DNA of 29,104 nt, from the NCBI GenBank assembly GCA_900553405.1, contig USDF01000022.1, positions 1 through 29,104 on the forward strand, in the 5' to 3' direction. Below are positions 22,739-29,104 of the stretch, in pieces. The stretch's first letter is position 1, and the number at the start of each line of letters is the position of its first letter. The notes under the pieces are model-generated. The model was not told where the DNA came from. It saw only the letters and a program-made list of their open reading frames with translations, and searched no databases. The position numbers and the translations under genes were made by a program. The DNA comes from an uncultured Clostridium sp. GTDB lineage: Bacteria; Bacillota; Clostridia; TANB77; CAG-508.

Positions 22739-23881
22739 TTATACTATTTCACTTGTCATTGCATTTAAAGTCGTTTTGCTACTCTGATTATTGTCTTTTT
22801 GTGTATTCGTCTTAGTAACATTTGTATTAGTATTATTTGATTTTGTATTTGTAGTATTATTTACTACAGAATTTTCTGTCACATTTTGCTTTATACTATT
22901 ATCTATAGTATTAGTTGTAACATTACTTTTATTACCACCTGTAATTTCATTTGTAATATTGTTTGAAACTTCATTTTTTACAACATTGCTTATTGCATTA
23001 GTATTTGTTGTTTCATTTTGGTTAGTATTATTTTTAGTATTTTCATTATCATTGTTTTCTTTTTTATTATCTTCATTTTTATATGTATGCCATGGATTTG
23101 ATGAATCTGGATCTGTAGGATCCCAGTTTCTTAAATAATCTGGATAAGATGATATTTTTCTAGCACTTGGTTTTCCTAGTGGTCCTGGATTTGAACTGCT
23201 ATAAAATTCAACTTTTGTTCCTCTTGCACAATTATAGAAAATCCACTTTGCATCTGCTACAGTCAAACGAATACAACCTGCTGAAGCATAAGTTCCTAAT
23301 TTATCATATTCCCAATATTCTAGACTAGACTTATCTCCTCTTGTTAAATATGGAACTGAGTGAAATAGTATATTTCCTTTAATTTGCGTACTGTAATGTC
23401 CATATACATCTCCTTGAAGTCCTAGCCACTCCCATCTTGCTGGTATTGAATATACTCCAGAAGTTGGTGTAGCTACTCCTGTAGAACATACCATTGCTTT
23501 ATATGGTATAGTATATTCTCCGTTTTCATCTTGAGTATATATTGTAACTACTTGTGCTCCATAATTTACCTTTATATAGTAATGTAATGAACTATTTTTA
23601 TTGCTATTTTTATTATTTGTTTTATCAGTATCTTTGCTATCTTCTTCTTTTTCAGTTTCATCTGTTTCTTGTTCTAAGTCCTCTATACTCGCAAATTCTT
23701 CTACCTCTTCATTTACATTAATTAATATTTCTTCATTATCAAATTTTTCTTTTGCTTTAGAATTAGTTTCTTTCGTTTTATTTTTTATACATATTCCTAT
23801 TATAGCTACTATTATTATAGCAATTATACCAATGCTTAATAATATTAAATTTTTTAAATCTTTTATTTTTCCTACATTCAT
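22739..23881 (-). CDS. Membrane-anchored L,D-transpeptidase (YkuD domain)
   Basis: A 380-aa cell-wall enzyme. One membrane anchor (about 11-32) is followed by an acidic linker (50-97) and the YkuD catalytic domain (about 100-228) with ILFHSVPY (His174) and SAGCIRL (200-206, catalytic Cys203). Such enzymes make 3-3 cross-links in peptidoglycan or attach proteins to it. The last ~110 residues (270-380) are a low-complexity tail, very rich in Asn and Thr (repeats of the NxTN kind), probably an extended region in or beyond the wall. A near-consensus extended promoter lies at 23916-23944. It is a single leftward gene. Confidence 0.9.
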   Translation of the reverse strand: MNVGKIKDLKNLILLSIGIIAIIIVAIIGICIKNKTKETNSKAKEKFDNEEILINVNEEVEEFASIEDLEQETDETEKEEDSKDTDKTNNKNSNKNSSLHYYIKVNYGAQVVTIYTQDENGEYTIPYKAMVCSTGVATPTSGVYSIPARWEWLGLQGDVYGHYSTQIKGNILFHSVPYLTRGDKSSLEYWEYDKLGTYASAGCIRLTVADAKWIFYNCARGTKVEFYSSSNPGPLGKPSARKISSYPDYLRNWDPTDPDSSNPWHTYKNEDNKKENNDNENTKNNTNQNETTNTNAISNVVKNEVSNNITNEITGGNKSNVTTNTIDNSIKQNVTENSVVNNTTNTKSNNTNTNVTKTNTQKDNNQSSKTTLNAMTSEIV

Positions 23882-23915
23882 TTTAATATTCCCCTTAATT
23901 CTTATATCTTTTTAA

Positions 23916-23944
23916 ATTTTATCACATATATTTTTTTATATCAA
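23916..23944 (-). promoter_or_regulatory. Promoter of the L,D-transpeptidase gene
   Basis: On the minus strand TTGATA, 17 bases, extended -10 TGATAAAAT, about 35 bases before the start codon. Confidence 0.72.
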
Positions 23945-24039
23945 TACTATTTACATAGTATTTTGAAATAGATTTTTCTTAGTATTTTCAATGGTTTCAA
24001 AGTTTTTTTAATTTTTTTATATTTTTTTCAAAATAAGTA

Positions 24040-24068
24040 TTGACATTTATTTTAAAATCTTGTATACT
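24040..24068 (+). promoter_or_regulatory. Promoter of the tRNA cluster
   Basis: TTGACA, 17 bases, TATACT, ending 21 bases before tRNA-Val. The 95 bases between the L,D-transpeptidase promoter and this one are T-rich and hold nothing else visible. Confidence 0.85.
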
Positions 24069-24089
24069 TAATCTCGTCGAAAGAAACAA

Positions 24090-24165
24090 GGTCGCTTAGC
24101 TCAGCTGGGAGAGCATCTGCCTTACAAGCAGGGGGTCATAGGTTCGAGCCCTATAGCGACCACCA
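24090..24165 (+). tRNA. tRNA-Val (anticodon TAC)
   Basis: Acceptor stem GGTCGCT/AGCGACC, anticodon loop CTTACAA with anticodon TAC, GGTTCGAGCCC T-arm region and encoded CCA. First of three tRNAs under one promoter. A TAC (UAC) anticodon reading all Val codons would fit wobble-U modification such as 5-methoxyuridine, the product expected of the TrhP/TrmR-like genes in this window. Confidence 0.96.
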
Positions 24166-24184
24166 TTTTTTTTATTTAAAATTT

Positions 24185-24261
24185 GGCCTGGTAGTTCAGT
24201 TGGTTAGAACGCTAGCCTGTCACGCTAGAGGTCGACGGTTCGAGCCCGTTCCAGGTCGCCA
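24185..24261 (+). tRNA. tRNA-Asp (anticodon GTC)
   Basis: Acceptor stem GGCCTGG/CCAGGTC with one G-U pair, anticodon loop CTGTCAC with anticodon GTC, GGTTCGAGCCC and encoded CCA. Separated from tRNA-Val by 19 bases. Confidence 0.96.
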
Positions 24262-24280
24262 TTTTTTTATATAAAAGTAT

Positions 24281-24356
24281 GGCTTTATAGCTCAGTTGGT
24301 AGAGCAGGGGACTGAAAATCCCCGTGTCAGTGGTTCGATTCCACTTGAAGCCACCA
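24281..24356 (+). tRNA. tRNA-Phe (anticodon GAA)
   Basis: Acceptor stem GGCTTTA/TGAAGCC, anticodon loop CTGAAAA with anticodon GAA, GGTTCGATTCC and encoded CCA. Last of the tRNA cluster. Confidence 0.96.
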
Positions 24357-24361
24357 CATTA

Positions 24362-24388
24362 AGAACTAAGTAGATTAGTTCTTTTTTT
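24362..24388 (+). terminator. Terminator of the tRNA cluster
   Basis: AGAACTAA pairs with TTAGTTCT around GTAGA, followed directly by seven Ts. Confidence 0.92.
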
Positions 24389-24451
24389 GTTATAAAATAG
24401 TAAAAGTGTAATAAAATTAATTAATATAATATTTGAAAGGAAAAAATAGAA

Positions 24452-25060
24452 ATGAAGAAAAAATATTGGTTAATTTTATTAATTTTAATTTTGGCGATAG
24501 GAGGAATAACAATTTTTTATAAAAAAAGTACTAAAAATTCTAAAATAGGAAACAATAGAAATAGTCAAGAAATTGTAGATTATATATTGAATCTTAGTTC
24601 TTATGAAGTAAAAATAACAGTAGATATTATAAGTAATAAAAATAATAATAAATATATAATAATTCAGAAGTTTCAAACGCCTAATATAAGTACACAAGAA
24701 GTAATAGAACCAAGTAATATTGCAGGAACTAAAATAATAAATGATGGAATAAATTTAAAGATAGAAAATAGCAATTTGAATTTAAGTACAATACTAGAAA
24801 ATTATACATATTTAGGAAATAATTGCTTAGATTTATCAACATTTATAGAAGAATATAAAACAAATAAAGAATCTAATTATAAAGAAAATGAAAATGAAAT
24901 AATTATGCAAACAAAAAGTAAATTAGATAATATTTATATAAATACGAAAAAATTATATATAGATAAGAAGACACAAAAACTAACAAAAATGGAGATACAA
25001 GATAATAAACAAAAAAATAGAATCAACATATTATATAATGAGGTAAAGATAAATAATTAA
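24452..25060 (+). CDS. GerS/YdcC-like membrane-anchored protein (LolA-like fold)
   Basis: A 202-aa protein with an N-terminal membrane anchor (about 5-22, no lipobox Cys) and an extracytoplasmic beta-rich domain. The pattern QEIVDYILNLSSYEVKITVD, then TIILNDG-type GTKIINDGINLKIEN, then LYIDKKTQKLTKMEIQD is characteristic of the YdcC/GerS family, LolA-like proteins that in Clostridia include GerS, needed for spore germination. A role in germination is inferred, not shown. In Bacillus the ydcC gene lies next to alr and the ndoAI-ndoA toxin-antitoxin genes; here the toxin follows directly. AAAGGA gives the ribosome binding site. Confidence 0.7.
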   Translation: MKKKYWLILLILILAIGGITIFYKKSTKNSKIGNNRNSQEIVDYILNLSSYEVKITVDIISNKNNNKYIIIQKFQTPNISTQEVIEPSNIAGTKIINDGINLKIENSNLNLSTILENYTYLGNNCLDLSTFIEEYKTNKESNYKENENEIIMQTKSKLDNIYINTKKLYIDKKTQKLTKMEIQDNKQKNRINILYNEVKINN

Positions 25061-25141
25061 ATAAAAAAATATCTTTGCTTTGAACTAAGAAAAAATACAA
25101 ATATATAAACTTGATATATAGTAAACTTAGGAGTGAAGAAT

Positions 25142-25489
25142 ATGATAATCAAAAGAGGAGATATGTTTTATGCTGATTTAAGTCCAGTTGTTGGTTCAGA
25201 ACAAGGAGGAGTGAGACCAGTTTTGATAATTCAGAATGATTTAGGAAATAAATACAGTCCAACAGTAATTGCAGCAGCGATAACTTCTCAAACTAATAAA
25301 ACTAAATTACCAACACATATAGAAATTGGAGAAAATACAAGTGGACTAAAAAGTAATTCTGTTGTTTTAACAGAGCAGATTCGTACAATAGATAAGAGTA
25401 GATTAAAAGAAAAAATCGGTCATATAGATGATAATACAATAATAAATAAATTAAATAATGCACTAGGGGTTAGTTTTGGATTAGATTGA
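25142..25489 (+). CDS. ndoA: EndoA/MazF-type endoribonuclease toxin
   Basis: A 115-aa MazF-family RNase that cuts mRNA at short sequence motifs. The sequence MIIKRGDMFYADLSPVVGSE, then QGGVRPVLIIQND and PTVIAAAITSQTNKTKLPTH, matches Bacillus NdoA closely, with the conserved Arg and Thr active-site positions present. I place the start at 25142 because AGGAG lies eight bases upstream; a GTG at 25133 would overlap that site. The antitoxin gene (ndoAI/mazE), normally just upstream, is absent: only 81 bases separate it from the GerS-like gene. Confidence 0.94.
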   Translation: MIIKRGDMFYADLSPVVGSEQGGVRPVLIIQNDLGNKYSPTVIAAAITSQTNKTKLPTHIEIGENTSGLKSNSVVLTEQIRTIDKSRLKEKIGHIDDNTIINKLNNALGVSFGLD

Positions 25490-25514
25490 CAGAAAAAAAT
25501 TAGTATGGTATAAT
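25486..25514 (+). promoter_or_regulatory. Perfect consensus promoter of the foreign gene
   Basis: TTGACA, 17 bases, TATAAT, with an extended TGG before the -10. The -35 box overlaps the ndoA stop codon. The expected 5' leader holds a GGGATAT/ATATCCC hairpin (25528-25543) before the GGAGGAAAG ribosome binding site. Confidence 0.9.
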
Positions 25515-25584
25515 ATTACTGTACGTTGGGATATTTATATCCCTTTAGAAAGAAACATAATGAAAAATACGGAGGAAAGACAGC

Positions 25585-26040
25585 ATGGAAAACATCATCG
25601 TAGCAATCGTTATGGTCCTGCAGGTTTTGCTTTCTGGTGGCGTTGCCAATGGAAATCAGAACTACAACAACTTGAACTGGCTTCAGCTCATGGTCCTTTT
25701 GGGTAACAACAATGCTTCGGCTAACTGGTATCAGGATAACTGGAGCGAAATTGACAAAACTATTGATCTTGGTGAAGGGCAGTGGGAACAGTACGGCTAT
25801 GGTAAGGGCTCTACGGTCCGTATCCATGGCAATCTGAATTCTGGTTTGTATTTTGATTATTCTATTAAGGGAAGTCAGTGGAATAGCCAGAAGAAGATTA
25901 CGAGCCCTGTAGAGGGCATAAACATTACCCAGACAAGTTACAACTCTGGTGATTCGGGATATTCGTTTAGTGTAGGTCCTGTGAATTTCCAGACGGCGTT
26001 GAATCTCTGGAACATGGCTGTTAGCCAGATGGCAAGTTAA
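25585..26040 (+). CDS. Unknown protein with foreign base and codon composition
   Basis: A 151-aa protein I do not recognise. An N-terminal hydrophobic stretch (about 4-20, IIVAIVMVLQVLLSGG) lacks a positively charged start, so it is not a classical signal peptide. The rest is rich in Asn, Gln, Gly, Ser, Trp and Tyr, with six Trp, one Arg and no Cys; the C-terminal half (EGQWEQYGYGKGSTVRI, then YNSGDSGYSFSVGPVNF) looks beta-rich, like a small secreted or pore-type protein. All 11 Gln codons are CAG and the sole Arg is CGT, whereas pflA beside it uses CAA for all five Gln. A 60-base sample (25621-25680) has 27 G+C against 15 in a sample of pflA. It has its own perfect promoter, strong GGAGGAAAG and a tight terminator three bases after the stop. 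The picture is of a recently acquired, self-contained gene. Confidence 0.8.
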   Translation: MENIIVAIVMVLQVLLSGGVANGNQNYNNLNWLQLMVLLGNNNASANWYQDNWSEIDKTIDLGEGQWEQYGYGKGSTVRIHGNLNSGLYFDYSIKGSQWNSQKKITSPVEGINITQTSYNSGDSGYSFSVGPVNFQTALNLWNMAVSQMAS

Positions 26041-26042
26041 CC

Positions 26043-26087
26043 AATCACCACACTTGAAGTTGTATACTTTGAGTGTGGTGATTTTTT
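26043..26087 (+). terminator. Terminator of the foreign gene
   Basis: AATCACCACACT pairs with AGTGTGGTGATT (12 bp, GC-rich), with AGT/ACT continuing in the inner part, followed by six Ts. It starts two bases after the stop codon. Confidence 0.92.
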
Positions 26088-26133
26088 GGCATAGAACAAA
26101 ACAACTTTTACAATAAAAAATAACAATAATATC

Positions 26134-26162
26134 TTGATATTTTCACATTCATAGAGTAAAAT
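26134..26162 (+). promoter_or_regulatory. Promoter of pflA and probably the division genes
   Basis: TTGATA, 17 bases, TAAAAT, ending 38 bases before the pflA start codon. Genes from 26200 to the window end run in the same direction with gaps of 15-26 bases and no terminator. Confidence 0.72.
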
Positions 26163-26199
26163 ATATACTAACTAATATAAAAAAATAAGGGAGGTTTAC

Positions 26200-26931
26200 A
26201 TGGAAAATGAATTAAAGAATATAGCCAGAGTACATTCAATAGAAAGTTTTGGAACAGTTGATGGACCTGGAATAAGATTTGTTTTATTTTTACAAGGATG
26301 TAGTTTAAAATGTAAATACTGTCATAATAGAGATACATGGGATATGACATTAGGGGAAGAAAAAACATTAGAAGGAATAGTAGAAAAAGTAAATAGATAT
26401 AAAACATATATGACTTTATCAGGAGGGGGAGTAACAGTTACTGGAGGAGAGCCATTATTACAAGTGAAATTTTTGATAGAATTTTTTAAAAGACTAAAGG
26501 AAGAAAATATAAATACATGTATAGATACATCTGGAATGTTTAATATTACAGATGATATTAGAGAAGTATTGAGATATACAGACTTGGTATTATTAGATAT
26601 AAAACATATAGATGACGAAAAATGTAAGGAATTAGTTGGAACATCAAATAAAAAAGAATTAGAATTTGCAAGGTATTTAAGTGATAATGGTAAAAAAATG
26701 TGGATTAGACAAGTATTAGTACCAGGATATACTGATGATGAAAAAGATTTGTTAAGATTAAAAGATTTTTTAGCAACATTGAAAACAGTTGAAAAAGTTC
26801 AAATTTTGAAATATCATAGCATGGGAAAATATAAATGGGAAAAACTTGGATTAAAATATGAATTAGAAGGTGTAAGAGATGCAACTATAGAAGATGAAGA
26901 AAGAGCTAAAAAAATATTGGAAATCCAATAA
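26200..26931 (+). CDS. pflA: Pyruvate formate-lyase activating enzyme (radical SAM)
   Basis: A 243-aa radical SAM protein. CSLKCKYC gives C34, C38 and C41, the CX3CX2C motif that holds the 4Fe-4S cluster. Near the N-terminus HSIESFGTVDGPGIRFVLFLQG is the signature of PFL-activating enzymes, and GGGVTVTGGEPLLQ follows. It makes the glycyl radical on pyruvate formate-lyase, an oxygen-sensitive enzyme, so the organism is probably anaerobic. No pfl gene is in the window; here it precedes the division genes. The ribosome binding site GGGAGG is strong. Confidence 0.93.
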   Translation: MENELKNIARVHSIESFGTVDGPGIRFVLFLQGCSLKCKYCHNRDTWDMTLGEEKTLEGIVEKVNRYKTYMTLSGGGVTVTGGEPLLQVKFLIEFFKRLKEENINTCIDTSGMFNITDDIREVLRYTDLVLLDIKHIDDEKCKELVGTSNKKELEFARYLSDNGKKMWIRQVLVPGYTDDEKDLLRLKDFLATLKTVEKVQILKYHSMGKYKWEKLGLKYELEGVRDATIEDEERAKKILEIQ

Positions 26932-26957
26932 ATTATATTTGAATGTGAGGAATATGT

Positions 26958-27752
26958 ATGGCATCAAATAAAAGAAGTAGTAGTTTTAATAAACAAAAAG
27001 AAATAGAAAAAAAAAGACGAACAAAAAGAAAAATAAGATTAACAGTTTTTATAGTTATAGTAATAATTACAGGAATTATTTCATATCTGTTGAATTCTCC
27101 AATATTTAATATAGAAGATATAGAAGTTGTTGGAAATTCGCAGTTAGATAAACAAGAAATCATAGAACAATCAGAAATAAAATTAGGAAAAAGCATATTC
27201 ACTGTTTCGGATGTAATATCTAAAGTAAGAATAAAACAAAATGGATATATTGAGGATGTTAAAGTTATAAAGAAGATGCCTAATATAATAAAAATTGAAG
27301 TTAAGGAAAGAACACCTGAATTTCAAATAAGAACGGAAAATGGGATATACATATATATAGATGAACAAGGATATATTATAGATTATTCACAAGAATTACA
27401 AGATTTAGTAACAATAACTGGAATGGAGATAACAGAAGAAAATATTGAAAAAAAGAAAAGACTTGAGGATGAGGATCTTAATATAAAATTAGAAAATATA
27501 TTACATATAAAAGAGGAAGCAACTAACATAGGAATATATGATAAAATATCTGAAATTCAAACTAGAAATGAATATATTTTAATACTAAGTAGTTTGAATT
27601 TAACAATTAATTTAGGAAATGGGACAAATATAAAAGATAGAATGGATTATGTTAAATCTATTATGGAAAAAGAAAATGGAAATTCAGGAACAATAAATGT
27701 TAATGGAAATCTGAATGAAGGGTTTATACCATATTTTACAGAAAGTCAGTAA
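26958..27752 (+). CDS. ftsQ: Cell division protein FtsQ/DivIB
   Basis: A 264-aa bitopic division protein. A basic cytoplasmic tail (1-28) is followed by one membrane segment (about 29-47) and a POTRA domain beginning FNIEDIEVVGNSQLDKQEII, then the beta domain with MPNIIKIEVKERTPEFQI and YIDEQGYIIDYSQ. FtsQ/DivIB joins FtsB and FtsL at the septum. The start at 26958 follows GTGAGGA. In Bacillus divIB is followed by ylxW and ylxX (DUF881), sbp, ftsA and ftsZ; the next two genes here match that order. Confidence 0.9.
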   Translation: MASNKRSSSFNKQKEIEKKRRTKRKIRLTVFIVIVIITGIISYLLNSPIFNIEDIEVVGNSQLDKQEIIEQSEIKLGKSIFTVSDVISKVRIKQNGYIEDVKVIKKMPNIIKIEVKERTPEFQIRTENGIYIYIDEQGYIIDYSQELQDLVTITGMEITEENIEKKKRLEDEDLNIKLENILHIKEEATNIGIYDKISEIQTRNEYILILSSLNLTINLGNGTNIKDRMDYVKSIMEKENGNSGTINVNGNLNEGFIPYFTESQ

Positions 27753-27773
27753 TTTTAGAGAGGAAGAGTGCAC

Positions 27774-28484
27774 ATGAATAAAAAAATAAAGATTAGTATA
27801 ATATTAGGTGGAATGTGTGTAGCATTATCTTGCGGAATTGCAGTACAGGTTAGGACAATATCAAAAATCGGAACTACAACAAGTAGGAATTCAACAGAAA
27901 ATGAACTAAAAGATGCAATATTAAGAACAAAAGAGAATTATGATAATCTGTATACAGATGAAGAAAAAGCAGAAAAACTATTAGAAAATGAAAGAAAAAG
28001 TGCAACAGAAAATAATAGTGAATTAACAGAAATACAAGAAAACATAAAAAAAATGAGTACACAATTAGGATTGACAGAGGTTACAGGAAAAGGTGTAATA
28101 ATTAAAGTTGATGATGCTATAATTCAATCAACTTTTGATCCAAATTCTACGATTGTACATGATACAGACCTTATAAGCATAGTAAATGAGCTAAAAAATG
28201 CAGGAGCAGAAGCAATATCTATAAATGATCAAAGAATTGTTGGAACTACGGCTATTGTATGCGATGGAGCAGTTATCAAAATAAATGGGGAAAAAGTAGG
28301 TGCACCATTTACAATAAAAGCTATAGGAATGCCAGAATTATTAAAAAATACATACAGAAATGGTGGATATTTAAAAGCATTAGAAGGTGATAGAATTCAA
28401 GTTGATTTTAAAACATCTGATAATATAACAATAGCAAAGTATTCTAGAACATATAAGTTTGAATATGCACAGAGAATAAAATAA
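27774..28484 (+). CDS. DUF881 membrane-anchored protein (YlxX/YlxW-like), first copy
   Basis: A 236-aa protein with one N-terminal membrane segment, a coiled-coil (about 35-90, Lys/Glu-rich, such as TDEEKAEKLLENERKS) and the DUF881 domain. The domain signature DLISIVNELKNAGAEAISINDQRIVGTTAIVC is clear. The start at 27774 is preferred over a GTG six bases earlier because GAGAGGAAGAG lies at better spacing. Function unknown; position between ftsQ and a second DUF881 gene suggests a link to division or the envelope. Confidence 0.87.
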   Translation: MNKKIKISIILGGMCVALSCGIAVQVRTISKIGTTTSRNSTENELKDAILRTKENYDNLYTDEEKAEKLLENERKSATENNSELTEIQENIKKMSTQLGLTEVTGKGVIIKVDDAIIQSTFDPNSTIVHDTDLISIVNELKNAGAEAISINDQRIVGTTAIVCDGAVIKINGEKVGAPFTIKAIGMPELLKNTYRNGGYLKALEGDRIQVDFKTSDNITIAKYSRTYKFEYAQRIK

Positions 28485-28509
28485 TAATTAAAAGAAAGAG
28501 AAAATTTTT

Positions 28510-29104
28510 ATGAAAAAAATGTTTTTTAGCAAAGAAAAGATTGTAATGTCAATAACAGTTGGAATTGCATGTTTTGCATTAATGTTAGTAATGTTTATGC
28601 AATTTAAAGTAGTCAAACAAACAGATTTAACATCAATAGAAAATATGAGAGAAGAAGAATTAAGAACAGAACTTTCAGAGTATAGAAAAAAATATTCAGA
28701 AATACAAGAAAAATATGAAGAAACAATGAATAAAATTGCTGAGTATCAAACTGAAAAGGAATCTGATGAAAAAACAGCAAAATTACTACAAAGTGAATTA
28801 GATGAATTAAGTACATATCTTGGAATGACAGATGTACAAGGTGAAGGGATAACTATTATATTAACAGATAATGGTGGAAAAGAATTAAATGATAGTAGAT
28901 CTAAAGAAATAATAACTTCAATTTCGAGTTTAGATTTATTGAGGGTAATAAGAGATTTATTTGCTGCAGGAGCGGAAGCAGTTTCTATAAATGATCAAAG
29001 AATTATAGGAACAAGTGATATATTTTTGATAGGTTCAAGTAATACACCATTTATACAAGTTAATAGTCAAAGAATAACATCACCATATATAATAAAAGCT
29101 ATTG
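28510..29104 (+). CDS. DUF881 membrane-anchored protein, second copy, cut by window end
   Basis: Starts at ATG 28510, 25 bases after the first DUF881 gene, with AAAGAAAGAG upstream, and runs open to the end of the window (198 codons). It has an N-terminal membrane segment (MSITVGIACFALMLVMFM), a coiled-coil region and RVIRDLFAAGAEAVSINDQR, closely matching the paralogue before it. The stop lies beyond the window; sbp, ftsA and ftsZ would be expected to follow. Confidence 0.87.
   Translation, partial: MKKMFFSKEKIVMSITVGIACFALMLVMFMQFKVVKQTDLTSIENMREEELRTELSEYRKKYSEIQEKYEETMNKIAEYQTEKESDEKTAKLLQSELDELSTYLGMTDVQGEGITIILTDNGGKELNDSRSKEIITSISSLDLLRVIRDLFAAGAEAVSINDQRIIGTSDIFLIGSSNTPFIQVNSQRITSPYIIKAI

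Noticed and set aside
25060..25141. Searched for a MazE-type antitoxin before ndoA
   Set aside because: All frames in this 81-base gap are closed or too short; nothing resembling an antitoxin was seen.
25560..25706. ATG at 25560 starting MKNTEERQHGKHHRSNRYG in a frame overlapping the foreign gene
   Set aside because: It stops after about 48 codons, its ribosome binding site is weak, and GGAGGAAAG plus a terminator at the right distance favour the ATG at 25585.
1..29104. CRISPR arrays, rRNA genes, phage structural genes, integrases with att sites
   Set aside because: No regularly spaced repeats, rRNA sequence, phage structural gene or site-specific recombinase was found; the three tRNAs have no integrase or duplicated 3' end nearby.

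Overview
The window is about 29 kb of very AT-rich bacterial chromosome. Gene content points to an endospore-forming member of the Clostridia or a close relative. There is an uninterrupted pro-sigma-K gene, a GerS/YdcC-like protein next to an EndoA/MazF toxin, division genes in the Bacillus order (ftsQ then two DUF881 proteins), strong GGAGG ribosome binding sites and TTGACA-17-TATAAT promoters. No replication origin, rRNA or CRISPR array was seen.

Layout. 1-2967: sigK, nagZ and a DUF368 membrane protein. 3153-6412: a U32 hydroxylase-like enzyme and a TrmR-like O-methyltransferase, plausibly two steps of tRNA wobble-uridine modification. Between them lie a RelB/ParE-like toxin-antitoxin pair with a non-standard toxin start and a CmpB-family membrane protein. 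6431-10020: a broken gene, then typA and an rpsA-like gene. 10113-12802: an accessory island with an internally deleted transposon, a small anchored protein, a decayed reading frame and a secreted V8-like serine protease. It lies between rpsA and the plsC-cmk genes, which are neighbours in many Firmicutes. 12882-16591: plsC, cmk, a P-loop/Asp23 fusion protein and a GT39-like glycosyltransferase, all leftward. 16824-19045: a VbhA-Fic toxin-antitoxin pair and a processive GT2 glycosyltransferase. 19238-21983: rpsO and pnp, with a structured leader and a 335-bp interval holding repeats. 22235-23881: a small unknown protein and an L,D-transpeptidase. 24090-24356: tRNA-Val, tRNA-Asp and tRNA-Phe from one promoter. 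24452-26087: a GerS-like protein, MazF without a visible MazE, and a compositionally foreign single-gene unit. 26200-29104: pflA, ftsQ and two DUF881 genes, the second cut by the window end.

The most unusual items are: the foreign gene at 25585-26040, with its own consensus promoter and terminator; a three-copy hairpin repeat with a conserved loop (1-48, 5687-5741, 19175-19223); the ParE-like toxin whose family-consistent N-terminus starts 18 codons before its first ATG and lacks a standard start codon; the VbhA-like antitoxin that appears to lack the inhibitory glutamate; and the P-loop/Asp23 fusion. All functions are read from sequence motifs recognised by eye; no database search was possible.
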